NCBI GenBank assembly: GCA_934621705.1
Contig: CAKTUP010000001.1
Coordinates: 1 to 52,915 of the forward strand
Length of the DNA: 52,915 bases
Reading direction: 5' to 3'
DNA from: an uncultured Petrimonas sp.
GTDB taxonomy: Bacteria > Bacteroidota > Bacteroidia > Bacteroidales > Dysgonomonadaceae
Below are positions 1-9,127 of the stretch, in pieces (position 1 is the first letter of the stretch; every line of letters begins with the position of its first letter). The notes under the pieces are model-generated. The model did not search any database, was not told where the DNA came from, and was given only the letters and a program-made list of their open reading frames with translations. Made by a program: the position numbers and the translations under genes.

Positions 1-4
1 CTTC

Positions 5-238
5 TTACTTAACTGTAGCAGCAGCTTGTTCAACAGTTTGAACCAAAGTGTCGGCAGCAGCAGCTGCTGCAGCGGCGATGCTGTCAACTCTAGCTTTTTC
101 AACAGCGGCGATGCTGTCTAATCTGGCAACTTCTGCAAGGCTGTCTAATCTTGCTTTTTCAGCTTCAGCTTGTTTGTTTGTGCAAGAAGCAAATCCAATA
201 GTAGCAACTAAGGCTACAAATACTAATACTTTTTTCAT
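5..238 (-). CDS. Small Ala-rich lipoprotein, function unknown
   Basis: A 77-residue protein with a lipoprotein signal: a short basic N-terminus, a hydrophobic stretch and a lipobox ending GFASC, so the mature protein would be about 58 residues anchored at Cys19. The rest is a low-complexity helix built from three related blocks around ARLDSLAEV, ARLDSIAAVEK and ARVDSIAAA, followed by a run of eight Ala. The heptad-like spacing of hydrophobic residues suggests a coiled coil or an amphipathic helix. Upstream on its strand, TAACTTTG (290-297) matches the Bacteroidota -7 element, with TTG 18 bases further away. I do not recognise a named family; by analogy with small Ala-rich envelope lipoproteins it may be a periplasmic spacer or peptidoglycan-associated protein, which is inference. 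Confidence 0.8.
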   Translation of the reverse strand: MKKVLVFVALVATIGFASCTNKQAEAEKARLDSLAEVARLDSIAAVEKARVDSIAAAAAAAADTLVQTVEQAAATVK

Positions 239-377
239 TTTTTTTCAATAATTTTAAACGATAAATAATGCTGTTTTAAAAAAACTACGCAAAGTTATAT
301 CGTTTTTATGTTATACAACATATTTTGAGAAAAAAGTATAGTTAAATAATACTAAAAAAATTATGCTTTGATTTTAT

Positions 378-554
378 TTAATGAATGTGAGATTCCAATC
401 CTTCTTCCCGGGTGGCGCGAACCGTGCCGTGTTTGTGCTCGGCAAGAGAGTATATCGAGTAGATTTTCAATGATTTACCCGAATCATCTTTCAGGTTGTA
501 CCATTTTCCGGCCGGAATAAATATAGCGATATCATCACTTACTTTTAGGGCTTT
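378..554 (-). pseudogene. Cupin-domain protein remnant (C-terminal part only)
   Basis: This frame reads 58 residues to a stop at 378-380 and matches, from memory, the second half of small single-domain cupins: IPAGKWYN, then LKIYSIYSLAEHKHGTV and ATREEG. Intact relatives are about 110-120 residues. The frame is closed upstream by a stop at 555-557 and contains no plausible start, so the N-terminal half with the first metal-binding motif is gone. The fragment lies just downstream of the acyl-CoA ligase on the same strand. It looks like debris from a deletion; no function is expected. Confidence 0.65.
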
Positions 555-588
555 TTAGTTAATGTTTTGGTTCTGTCTCTTAGCCGGA

Positions 589-2235
589 TTAGCTGTACAA
601 AAACCGCTTTATGCTCTTTTTGGGAGTTTTTTCAAACTCTACATCCAGAATTTCTATGGTGCTGATCCTCTCGTAATTGGCAACCTGTTTGTTTAAAATT
701 CCCTTGTTATCGTTCATTATTTCAGTCAATCGGCCTCTATCGACACTGCCTGCTTCCATAGCTGCGAAATCGGGATACACCAGTGCCACCAACTTATGTT
801 CTCTTTCAATGATAAGGCTTTCTGCCACGTAAGGAAGATTGTTTAATTTCGATTCAAGCTCTTCGGGATAAATGTTTTGTCCGCTGGCTCCGAGGATCAT
901 CGTTTTTATGCGTCCTTTTAAGAACAGCCTTCGGCCTTTCATCACGCCCGAATCGCCCGTTTTCAACCAGCCGTCTTCGGTGAAAGCTGCTTTGGTGGCT
1001 TCGGGATTTTTGTAGTAACCCTTCATCACGTTTTCGCCGCGAACCTGAATTTCTCCGGGAATATTTTCCGGGTCGGGAGAGTCGATACGTGCTTCCATAA
1101 TATCCTTCAGCACCGATCCGCAGGAAGTGGGAACGAAATCGTAATGATGGTCGTAAGAGATAAGCGGGGCGCATTCCGTCATTCCGTAACCTACGGTAAA
1201 GGGAAATTTTATTTTGTAGAAAAACGCTTCGATGTCTTTTCCCAACGCTGCTCCGCCAATGATCACTTCGCGGAAATTTCCGCCCAGCGATTCAACGAGC
1301 GACTTTTTTATTTTGCTGTAAATCAGGCTGCTAAAACCGGGAATGCGAAGCAACACTTTCATGATGGGTTTTTCGATTATCGGCAGAATTTTCTTCTTGT
1401 AAATCTTTTCGAAGATAAGCGGAACGGTTATGATAATGTGCGGTTTTATTTCCTGAAACGCCTTAACGAGGTTTTGCGGCGACGGAATAACATCGAGCAA
1501 AGTGACGTGAACGCCGGTTGAAAGCGCGTAAAGAAAATCGAAAGCACAGCCGTAAGTGTGTGCCATTGGGAGGAACGCCAAATCTCTTTCTCCAGCGAAA
1601 AGCAGTTCAAGCGAGTGCGCGTATGTGATGTTTCCCGCGTAATTGTTTGCCGTGAGCATCACGCCTTTGCTGAAACCGGTGGTGCCCGATGTATAATTCA
1701 GGCAGATTACTTCGTCGTTGCCAACGTTTGCATAAACCACATGTTCCTTGTTGAATCCGTTCGGATATTTTTCAGCAAAAAGTGCATCCACCTTGCTAAT
1801 GATTCCACTTGTTTCTCCGTTTTTACTTTGAAGCAGGTTGAACGACGGAAGCGCAAAAACCGGAAGGTTGATCTTGCTTTTATCGAGATTTTCCCAAATG
1901 TTTTCGTTGATAAAAACACATTTCGATTCGCTGTGATCGATAATGTGCTCCATACTTTCGGGGTTGAATTCGTGCAAAATGGGTACGATAACGGCTCCGT
2001 AAGTGAAAGTGGCGAGAAAAACAACCGACCAACTGGTGTGGTTTTTCCCGATAAGGGCAATTTTATCTCCTTTTTCGATACCCAACTCGTTGAAGAGAAT
2101 ATGAATCCGAGCAATTTGCTCGGCTAACTCTTTGTAGGATAGCGTTTCCTTACCTTTGTAATTGGTTAGCGCGGATAACTCCCAGTGGCTCTTAAAACTT
2201 TCTTCGTAAATTTTTATGAAGTTCTGTTCGATCAT
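589..2235 (-). CDS. Long-chain acyl-CoA ligase (AMP-forming)
   Basis: A 548-residue adenylate-forming enzyme that would activate fatty acids to acyl-CoA via acyl-AMP. Visible signatures are the P-loop NYTSGTTGFSKGVMLT (around residues 180-195), the A5-type motif YGMTECAP, GWLKTGDSG with the ribose-binding Asp, and KGRIKTMILGASGQNIYPEELE near the C-terminal hinge, which places it with long-chain (FadD/AAE-type) ligases. The C-terminal lysine expected for adenylation lies in TPKKSIKRFLYS. I chose the ATG at 2235; an in-frame GTG at 2247 adds four residues (VQKK) and is less likely. It stands alone between a cupin remnant downstream and the divergent mtaB operon. Substrate chain length cannot be read from the sequence. 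Confidence 0.9.
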   Translation of the reverse strand: MIEQNFIKIYEESFKSHWELSALTNYKGKETLSYKELAEQIARIHILFNELGIEKGDKIALIGKNHTSWSVVFLATFTYGAVIVPILHEFNPESMEHIIDHSESKCVFINENIWENLDKSKINLPVFALPSFNLLQSKNGETSGIISKVDALFAEKYPNGFNKEHVVYANVGNDEVICLNYTSGTTGFSKGVMLTANNYAGNITYAHSLELLFAGERDLAFLPMAHTYGCAFDFLYALSTGVHVTLLDVIPSPQNLVKAFQEIKPHIIITVPLIFEKIYKKKILPIIEKPIMKVLLRIPGFSSLIYSKIKKSLVESLGGNFREVIIGGAALGKDIEAFFYKIKFPFTVGYGMTECAPLISYDHHYDFVPTSCGSVLKDIMEARIDSPDPENIPGEIQVRGENVMKGYYKNPEATKAAFTEDGWLKTGDSGVMKGRRLFLKGRIKTMILGASGQNIYPEELESKLNNLPYVAESLIIEREHKLVALVYPDFAAMEAGSVDRGRLTEIMNDNKGILNKQVANYERISTIEILDVEFEKTPKKSIKRFLYS

Positions 2236-2328
2236 TTTTTTTTGCACAAATAATTAAATTATGTGCAAAAATAATACGAATTTGCAGATCGACAAAGAAA
2301 TACTGCCGATAAATTGGCGCAATTTTTG

Positions 2329-2336
2329 TATTTTTG
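2329..2336 (+). promoter_or_regulatory. Candidate -7 element for mtaB operon
   Basis: TATTTTTG matches the Bacteroidota -7 consensus TAnnTTTG about 100 bases before mtaB. No clear TTTG lies at the usual -33 distance, so this is a half-site prediction. A heptad array lies between it and the start codon and would be in the leader. Confidence 0.35.
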
Positions 2337-2387
2337 CAGTTTAGAAAGGGACGAGCGCTTGACAACCGATGATGTATGCCACACAAC

Positions 2388-2421
2388 AACTCGCAAACCC
2401 GGAACTCGCAACTCGTAACCC
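2388..2421. repeat. Heptad array in mtaB leader
   Basis: The motif AACTCG or AACCC recurs at offsets 0, 8, 15, 22 and 29, which is a seven-base period with one insertion. It ends 15 bases before the mtaB start codon. One of fourteen such arrays in the window. Confidence 0.6.
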
Positions 2422-2436
2422 ATAAAATAAGAATAA

Positions 2437-3756
2437 ATGATTGATCAAACTGTTTTTGAAAATAAAACGGCTGCATATTATACGTTAGGCTGTAAACTGA
2501 ATTTTGCCGAAACATCAGCCATCGGCAAGCAATTGCGAAATGCCGGTGTGATGCGCGCCCGAAAAGGGCAGAAAGCCGATGTGTGCGTTATTAACACCTG
2601 TTCCGTAACCGAATTGGCGGATAAAAAAGGACGGCAGGCCATTCGCAAGATGATCCAGAGCCATCCCGATGCATTTGTGGTGGTTACCGGTTGCTACGCC
2701 CAGCTAAAACCCGATGAAGTGGCTTCTATTGAAGGCGTGGATTTGGTGCTGGGTTCGGAACAAAAATTAGATGTAATTCAGTATCTGGACGATTTAAAGA
2801 AAAAGGACAAAGGCGAAGTGATCACATCCAAAACGCACCGGATAAGAACGTTTGTTCCATCCTGTTCTGCCGACGACCGCACGCGCTATTTCCTGAAAGT
2901 GCAGGACGGATGCGACTATTTCTGCTCGTTTTGCACCATTCCTTTTGCCCGCGGCAGAAGCCGCAACGGCTCCATTGCCGATCTGGTGAAACAGGCGCAG
3001 GATGTGGTGGTGCAGGGCGGCAAGGAAATTGTGCTCACGGGCGTGAATATCGGAGATTTCGGGCACACAACCAAGGAGACTTTTTTCGATTTGATAAAAG
3101 CTTTGGACGATGTGGAAGGTATTGAGCGTTTTCGTATTTCGTCCATCGAACCCAATTTGCTGTCGGACGAAATTATCGATTTTGTGGCGAACTCCAAGCG
3201 GTTTGCGCCGCATTTTCACACGCCGTTGCAAGCGGGAAGCGATGCCGTACTCAAGTTGATGAAACGGAAATACGATACCGCTTTGTTTCGCCACAAAATG
3301 GAGAAGATAAAATCGGTTATGCCACACGCTTTCATTGGTGTGGATGTGATTGTGGGGCTTCGCGGCGAGCTGGACGAGTATTTTGAAGAGAGCCGTGATT
3401 TTATCGAGTCGCTCGATTTTTCGCAGCTTCACGTTTTCACGTATTCCGAACGTTCGGGAACACAAGCATTGGAAATAGATCACGTGGTTGACCCGAAAAC
3501 CAAACACAACCGCAGCAAAGCGCTGCACGATATTTCAGACCGAAAATTACTCGGTTTCTACGAATCGCAAAAAGGGAGCGTCAGAAAAGTGCTTTTTGAG
3601 CATACGCGCCACGGAAACATGATGCACGGATTCACCGAAAATTACGTGAAAGTGTGCGCCGAGTATAATCCGTTGCTCGTCAACAAAATAACGGAAGTAA
3701 AAATCGGGGAATACAACGAAGACGAAATGGCTATGCAAGCCGTTTTCTTGGATTAA
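2437..3756 (+). CDS. mtaB: tRNA t6A37 methylthiotransferase MtaB
   Basis: A 439-residue radical-SAM methylthiotransferase that converts t6A37 to ms2t6A37 in tRNAs reading ANN codons. The N-terminal UPF0004 domain has its three cluster cysteines at about C19 (YTLGCKLNF), C55 (VINTCSVTE) and C86 (VVTGCYAQL). The radical-SAM cluster is C159, C163 and C166 in GCDYFCSFCTIP. The NTCSVTE signature and overall length fit MtaB rather than MiaB or RimO; the RimO paralogue is at 26169. It is first in a forward operon, 11 bases before the acyltransferase gene. The shared transcription with lipid A and glycosyl transfer genes is a common Bacteroidales arrangement and need not mean a functional link. Confidence 0.93.
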   Translation: MIDQTVFENKTAAYYTLGCKLNFAETSAIGKQLRNAGVMRARKGQKADVCVINTCSVTELADKKGRQAIRKMIQSHPDAFVVVTGCYAQLKPDEVASIEGVDLVLGSEQKLDVIQYLDDLKKKDKGEVITSKTHRIRTFVPSCSADDRTRYFLKVQDGCDYFCSFCTIPFARGRSRNGSIADLVKQAQDVVVQGGKEIVLTGVNIGDFGHTTKETFFDLIKALDDVEGIERFRISSIEPNLLSDEIIDFVANSKRFAPHFHTPLQAGSDAVLKLMKRKYDTALFRHKMEKIKSVMPHAFIGVDVIVGLRGELDEYFEESRDFIESLDFSQLHVFTYSERSGTQALEIDHVVDPKTKHNRSKALHDISDRKLLGFYESQKGSVRKVLFEHTRHGNMMHGFTENYVKVCAEYNPLLVNKITEVKIGEYNEDEMAMQAVFLD

Positions 3757-3767
3757 AAACGGAAAAA

Positions 3768-4676
3768 ATGGCCGGGAAAAGCAACAAAGGAATAGGTTTT
3801 CACCTGCTTTACGGCGTGGTCAATCTCATTGCCATGCTACCCTTTGGTGTGCTTTATTTTATTTCGGATTTTTTGTATATCATTGTTTATTATGTAGTTG
3901 GATATCGAAGAAAAGTAGTTCGCAAGAATCTTGTCAATTCGTTTCCCCACAAAAAAGAAGACGAAATTGTCCGGATAGAAAAGAAATTCTACCGCCATTT
4001 GTGCGATTACGGGGTGGAAACCATCAAAACGCTGCGCATATCGGAAAAGGAAATCCGAAAACGGATGGTTTTTAAGAATCCCGAAATTGTCAACCGGCTC
4101 ACCAAAGACGGAAATTCCTGCCTGCTCAGCCTGGGACATTACGGAAACTGGGAGTGGGTACCGTCAATCGGGTTGTATTTGTTGCCCGAAGTGGAACAAG
4201 GGCACGTGTACAAAACGCTGAAATCGAAAGCTTTCGACGAATTGTTCCTGAAAATCCGCTCCCGATTCAAACCCAGGCCTATCGAGATGAAAAGAATTTA
4301 CCGCACCATTATCCAAAACAGGAACGAAGGAAAGGCTATGGTCATCGGTTTTTTGTCCGACCAACGCCCGCCTGCCAACGGCAGCGATGAATACTGGACT
4401 ACGTTTCTTCATCAGGATACGCAGGTGCAGACCGGGATGGAGCGTATTGCACAGCAATTTGGTTTCGCGGTGGTTTATCTCGATATAAAAAAGGTAAAAC
4501 GCGGACATTATGTGGGCGATTTTTCGGTAATTACGGCCGACGGAAACGCCGAAGAGCCGCGAGCCATTATGGAAAAATATACGCGCAAACTCGAAGAAAC
4601 CATTTTACACGCCCCCGCTTATTATTTGTGGTCGCACAATAAATGGTCGAGAAAAAGAAACAGGAACGAAGAGTGA
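3768..4676 (+). CDS. Lipid A biosynthesis (lysophospholipid) acyltransferase, LpxL/HtrB family
   Basis: A 302-residue member of the LpxL/LpxM (HtrB) family, which adds secondary acyl chains to lipid A precursors at the inner membrane. The family HX4(D/E) catalytic motif is seen as H124-YGNW-E129. A hydrophobic N-terminal segment (about residues 12-45) would anchor it to the membrane, followed by a basic patch. Later conserved features include FLSDQRPP around residue 195 and the C-terminal YYLWSHNKWSRKR, a good match to the family end WxHxRWK. It lies 11 bases after mtaB, and its last codons overlap the next gene by 34 bases if that gene uses its ATG. Which acyl donor it uses cannot be told. 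Confidence 0.9.
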   Translation: MAGKSNKGIGFHLLYGVVNLIAMLPFGVLYFISDFLYIIVYYVVGYRRKVVRKNLVNSFPHKKEDEIVRIEKKFYRHLCDYGVETIKTLRISEKEIRKRMVFKNPEIVNRLTKDGNSCLLSLGHYGNWEWVPSIGLYLLPEVEQGHVYKTLKSKAFDELFLKIRSRFKPRPIEMKRIYRTIIQNRNEGKAMVIGFLSDQRPPANGSDEYWTTFLHQDTQVQTGMERIAQQFGFAVVYLDIKKVKRGHYVGDFSVITADGNAEEPRAIMEKYTRKLEETILHAPAYYLWSHNKWSRKRNRNEE

Positions 4677-5692
4677 AAACATCGGTAGTCATATTAAACT
4701 GGAACGGGCGCAAATTATTGGAACAATTTCTTCCAACGGTTTTGCAACACACGTTGAACGATGAAACCGAAGTGGTGGTTGCCGACAACGGCTCGTCGGA
4801 CGATTCTCTTGATTTTCTGAAAACCCGATTTCCGCAAGTCCCCGTCATTGTACTCGACAAAAATTACGGCTTCGCCGAAGGATACAATCGGGCGTTACAG
4901 CAGGTGCAATCGGAATACGTGGTGCTGCTCAATTCCGATGTGGAAACTACCGAAAACTGGCTTTCCACAATGGTTGGCTATTTAGACGCGCATCCCGAAG
5001 TTTCTGCTCTGCAACCAAAAATTCTGGCACAAACGCGCAAAACACACTTCGAATATGCCGGCGCCTGCGGCGGATTTATCGACCGTTTCGGCTATCCCTT
5101 TTGCCGCGGTCGGATTTTGGAGAACGTGGAAGAGGATTCGGGGCAATACGATTCCGTGATTCCCGTTTTCTGGGCTACCGGCGCTTGTTTGTGTGTTCGT
5201 CGCAAAGATTATTTTGAAGCCGGAGGCTTAGACGCGCGCTTTTTCGCTCACATGGAAGAGATTGATCTTTGCTGGCGGTTAAATGCACGGGGAAAACGGG
5301 TTGAGTGCCTGCCGCAATCGGTGGTTTATCACGTGGGAGCTGCTTCGCTGGCCAAAGAAAATCCGAGAAAAACGTACCTTAATTTTCGCAACAATCTGTT
5401 GATGTTGTACAAAAACATACCCACGAAAAAGTTGGTTTTTGTGTTTACCGTAAGATTGATTTTAGATGCGTTAGCATACTTTCATTTGCTGGCCAGAGGA
5501 AAGTTCAGCAACGCGAAATCGGTTTGGGAAGCGCATAAGGATTTCTATAAAATGAGATCGGATTTTAAGCCAGATCGTCGGGAAAACATGGCGAGAAGGG
5601 TTGTTGACCAGATTCCTGTGAAATTTCGCGAAAGTATTTTGTGGAATTATTATGTGAAAGGGAAGAAAACATACGCTGCAATTTTCAAATAA
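4643..5692 (+). CDS. Family 2 glycosyltransferase (rhamnosyl/dTDP-sugar type)
   Basis: A GT-A fold glycosyltransferase (GT2). The N-terminal signature is TSVVILNWNGRKLLEQF, with VVADNGSSDDS next and the metal-binding region VVLLNSDVET around residue 95. The acceptor-side helix has ARFFAHMEEIDLCWR, which resembles rhamnosyltransferase-like GT2 enzymes. A hydrophobic region near residues 265-285 may contact the membrane. The ATG at 4643 overlaps the acyltransferase gene by 34 bases and adds a very basic leader, MVEKKKQERR. A GTG at 4673, overlapping the upstream TGA as GTGA, would start exactly at the family's usual N-terminus and is a serious alternative. Location beside a lipid A gene fits surface polysaccharide or LPS assembly; the sugar is unknown. 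Confidence 0.88.
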   Translation: MVEKKKQERRVKTSVVILNWNGRKLLEQFLPTVLQHTLNDETEVVVADNGSSDDSLDFLKTRFPQVPVIVLDKNYGFAEGYNRALQQVQSEYVVLLNSDVETTENWLSTMVGYLDAHPEVSALQPKILAQTRKTHFEYAGACGGFIDRFGYPFCRGRILENVEEDSGQYDSVIPVFWATGACLCVRRKDYFEAGGLDARFFAHMEEIDLCWRLNARGKRVECLPQSVVYHVGAASLAKENPRKTYLNFRNNLLMLYKNIPTKKLVFVFTVRLILDALAYFHLLARGKFSNAKSVWEAHKDFYKMRSDFKPDRRENMARRVVDQIPVKFRESILWNYYVKGKKTYAAIFK

Positions 5693-5767
5693 ACATTTTA
5701 ACACAGCGTCTGACGCATTGATGATATTTTTTGTCTGTCAGACCGGTGATCGGTCAGACGAGGGAGG

Positions 5768-6481
5768 TCACTCAAAATTAAAACTCAGCACAATCATTCG
5801 TTGCGTGGCTTTGCTAAGCGATAACGGATATTTCATCAACTCCCTGTCCACCAGATCGAAGCGGTCTTTTTCGAGAATATCGGTCAGTCCGAAACAGAAT
5901 TTCAGTTCGGGGCAAAGCTTGAAGTAAGGCAAATAAAAATCGCACCCAACACCGATCTCAATCCCGTAATCGTAAGGTTTCAGCAAAACAGGCTGGTTTT
6001 TTCGCGAAGCCAGCTCCACGCTGCCATATCCGCCCGCGATAAGATACGGACGATAATTATTTATCCTGCCTGCCGTGAATTTCACCTGCAACGGCAGCGT
6101 TATGTAATTGTTTCTCACACCGGTTCTGAACTCTTCGCCCGAAGTTTGCTCTTTGAAAACAAAATCCTTGCTTCCCAGGTGTAATGTGGGAATAGCGCGC
6201 AGGTTCATGTATGGGTTCAGGTACAAATCGGTGATAAGCCCCACGCTGAAACCGGGCGAGTAGGAGGGGATTTCTGAAAACCACACTTCGCCGTTTTCGT
6301 TCGCGTATCCCGATTGCGTCAGCATCAAATCCTGCGTGTGCATGCCGACCATAAATCCAAAATGAAAGATTTTGTAATCGGCATACGGCTGATTCTGTAA
6401 TTTTCGCTGTTGGCCGAAAACGACTGCCGATAGCATCCAAAGGGCAAAAAACAAAGCGGTTGACTGTTTCATCTGTTTCAT
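5768..6481 (-). CDS. porT: PorT-family outer membrane beta-barrel protein
   Basis: A 237-residue protein with a signal peptide (cut near VFGQQ) and an outer-membrane beta-barrel pattern of alternating aromatic strands ending in a terminal Phe-Glu after LSFN. Length and the conserved features FHFGFMVGMHTQDL, YNYxTLP-like NNYITLPLQVKF, YLIAGGYGS and GVGCDFYLPYFKLCPELKFCFGL fit PorT, an outer-membrane component needed for type IX secretion in Porphyromonas gingivalis. The assignment rests on remembered similarity. It is a single gene, convergent with the glycosyltransferase operon and divergent from the ferredoxin. Other T9SS genes are not in the window. The general PorT-like barrel family includes proteins unrelated to secretion, so the gene symbol is less sure than the fold. 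Confidence 0.72.
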   Translation of the reverse strand: MKQMKQSTALFFALWMLSAVVFGQQRKLQNQPYADYKIFHFGFMVGMHTQDLMLTQSGYANENGEVWFSEIPSYSPGFSVGLITDLYLNPYMNLRAIPTLHLGSKDFVFKEQTSGEEFRTGVRNNYITLPLQVKFTAGRINNYRPYLIAGGYGSVELASRKNQPVLLKPYDYGIEIGVGCDFYLPYFKLCPELKFCFGLTDILEKDRFDLVDRELMKYPLSLSKATQRMIVLSFNFE

Positions 6482-6681
6482 AAACGGTTTTTCGGTGAGG
6501 TTATTGTAAAAACTGCAATAAAAAAATAGTTGTTTTCAATTGCTCATTATTTAGACATCGTAAAAATTACACCGTATCGCGCGGTATCAAATCAAAGATA
6601 ATCAGCGAAATATTACTTTGCACCACTTGTTGATACGGATAAAGACACTTCTTTCGCCGAGATCAGTCGCAAAATAAAAGT

Positions 6682-6713
6682 TTTGTGTTCTTAAAAAAAA
6701 CTATGTATCTTTG
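6682..6713 (+). promoter_or_regulatory. Bacteroidota-type promoter of the ferredoxin gene
   Basis: TTTG at 6682-6685 and TATCTTTG at 6706-6713 are separated by exactly 20 bases, matching the Bacteroidota sigma consensus TTTG / TAnnTTTG. Transcription would start near 6720, giving a leader of about 50 bases. Confidence 0.7.
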
Positions 6714-6770
6714 TGCGAAATTTTATAACAGTAAAATAATCACACCACATTAACTAACAAATTATTTATT

Positions 6771-6938
6771 ATGGCTTACGTAATTAATGAAGATTGTATT
6801 GCTTGTGGAACTTGCATTGACGAATGCCCTGTTGAAGCTATTTCTGAAGGTGATATCTACGTGATTGATCCCGATGTTTGCACCGATTGCGGCACTTGCG
6901 CCGAAGTTTGTCCTACAGAAGCAATTCATCCGGCTTAA
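6771..6938 (+). CDS. Two-cluster [4Fe-4S] ferredoxin
   Basis: A 55-residue bacterial-type 2[4Fe-4S] ferredoxin. It has two classic motifs in symmetric halves: CIACGTCIDECPVEA and CTDCGTCAEVCPTEA, each with CxxCxxCxxxCP spacing. Such ferredoxins are low-potential electron carriers in anaerobes and would serve the 2-oxoacid:ferredoxin oxidoreductase encoded at the other end of this window, though that pairing is inference. The gene has its own strong promoter at 6682-6713 and an intrinsic terminator directly downstream at 6966, so it is a monocistronic unit. Acidic composition is typical of the family. Confidence 0.95.
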   Translation: MAYVINEDCIACGTCIDECPVEAISEGDIYVIDPDVCTDCGTCAEVCPTEAIHPA

Positions 6939-6965
6939 TATATACCGGACAAGAAAGGTAAAAAG

Positions 6966-6991
6966 GCCGAGCAATTTTTCGCTCGGCTTTT
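6966..6991 (+). terminator. Intrinsic terminator after the ferredoxin gene
   Basis: GCCGAGC (6966-6972) and GCTCGGC (6981-6987) form a perfect 7-bp stem with an 8-base loop, followed by TTTTCTTG and further T. It lies 27 bases past the ferredoxin stop codon. Confidence 0.85.
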
Positions 6992-7020
6992 CTTGTTTTT
7001 AAACGATACCGCAAACAAAA

Positions 7021-7042
7021 AGCGCCACTTTTCGGGTGGCGC
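7021..7042 (-). terminator. Intrinsic terminator after gap (possibly bidirectional)
   Basis: GCGCCAC and GTGGCGC form a perfect 7-bp stem with a 7-base loop. Read on the reverse strand it is followed by TTTTTG, 28 bases past the gap stop codon. T residues on the other side could also let it act as a back-up forward terminator. Confidence 0.75.
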
Positions 7043-7069
7043 TTTTGCGTATGATGGAAATAAACGATA

Positions 7070-8095
<1,026 letters not shown>

Positions 8096-8142
8096 TTAAG
8101 AATGTTCCTAAATACTATCTTTTTAACTGAGTTACAAAATTA

Positions 8143-8610
8143 CTAAATGTTTTTATTTTAACGAAATTATTCGTGGTAAAAACTGTGAAATAATAAGTTT
8201 GTGGAATAATTATGGTAACGATTAACATAGATAATGCCCGCGGCGATAATTGCATGCAGAAAAATTGGGAATAACCCGAATTGTAGTGGATTTTAGTCTA
8301 TATCTGTAGTTTTCTACTTTTAACTATTACAGTGCGTTGCATATTAGTTAAAATATTTATTACAATGGCTACAAATATTTTTGTCACGCTGCGCCTGGAA
8401 GTACCGCCCAACTAAGCTGTAAGCTATGGAGTAAAGACAATGGTTGTAGTAAATGAATTTGGTTATAAAGTTAATATGCTGATTATTAGTAATTTAAATT
8501 GCAGCTATTTTTGTATTTTCATATACACTACACAAATTTTCGGGTTTGATCCCTCGGAGACTTGGAGGGGGCGATGGGGTGACAAGAGATAAGAGAAAGA
8601 CAAGCGGACA
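8143..8610. other. Gene-free stretch upstream of gap
   Basis: About 560 bases separate gap from sixA (8075-8634). The part next to gap is AT-rich and probably holds its promoter. The remainder has only very short frames, for example a 16-residue one at 8365, and an isolated TATTTTTG at 8506-8513 reading forward with no gene after it. I see no RNA gene or recognisable gene remnant; decayed sequence is possible. Confidence 0.5.
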
Positions 8611-8631
8611 TCAAACTCAAAACTCAAAACT
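8611..8631. repeat. Heptad array after sixA
   Basis: Three copies of a seven-base unit around ACTCAAA, ending four bases before the sixA stop codon on the opposite reading sense. The shortest of the clear arrays. Confidence 0.55.
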
Positions 8632-8634
8632 ATT

Positions 8635-9123
8635 TCACAATTCCCTCGCCAATTTCATCCACTGAAAACGGGCATTTTTCGGAGATATTTCTTTCCAGGT
8701 TGAGGCATCGAAATCCAGGCAAACTACCGATGCCGTAGGCAGATTATCGAGTCTTAGCCCGAAGTAATTGACAAGGTCGGTCAATCCCGGGTTGTGCCCA
8801 ATGAGTAAGCAGGTTTCGGTTTCTGCGTGAATTTTGGAAATGCTTTTCAAAATGTCGCCCACTGCGGCTAAGTATAACTCTTTGTCCGATTCGATCCTGT
8901 TGTGTGGGTAACTCAGGCTAATGGCGGCAAGCGTTGCGGTTTCCATCGTTCTTTTCGCTGCGGAAGCCAGTATCAAATCGGGCTTTCCGCACGTTTCGAG
9001 CAAAAAACGCCCCATTTCCGATGAGTTTTTCTTGCCTCTTTCGTTCAACGGACGGTCATAATCGTCCAAATATTCATTGTCCCACGAGGATTTGCCGTGG
9101 CGCATTACGATCAATCTTTTCAT
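8635..9123 (-). CDS. sixA: SixA-type phosphohistidine phosphatase
   Basis: A 162-residue histidine phosphatase (phosphoglycerate mutase-like fold). The catalytic signature RHGKSSWD follows MKRLIVM at the N-terminus, and the second catalytic His lies in LLIGHNPGLTDLVNYF. SixA proteins remove phosphate from phosphohistidine in signalling or PTS proteins. The start at 9123 matches the family; a longer frame to 9204 is rejected because it runs into the upstream MarR gene. It is the last gene of the DUF2024-membrane protein-hemoglobin-MarR operon, 4 bases after marR. That placement suggests a link between phosphohistidine turnover and the redox-type regulator, which is inference. Confidence 0.85.
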   Translation of the reverse strand: MKRLIVMRHGKSSWDNEYLDDYDRPLNERGKKNSSEMGRFLLETCGKPDLILASAAKRTMETATLAAISLSYPHNRIESDKELYLAAVGDILKSISKIHAETETCLLIGHNPGLTDLVNYFGLRLDNLPTASVVCLDFDASTWKEISPKNARFQWMKLAREL

Positions 9124-9127
9124 AACT

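Noticed and set aside
5693..5767. Repeat or terminator between the convergent glycosyltransferase and PorT genes
   Set aside because: GTCAGAC occurs twice and GACCG/CGGTC could form a 5-bp stem, but it is too weak and lacks a T run on either strand to call.
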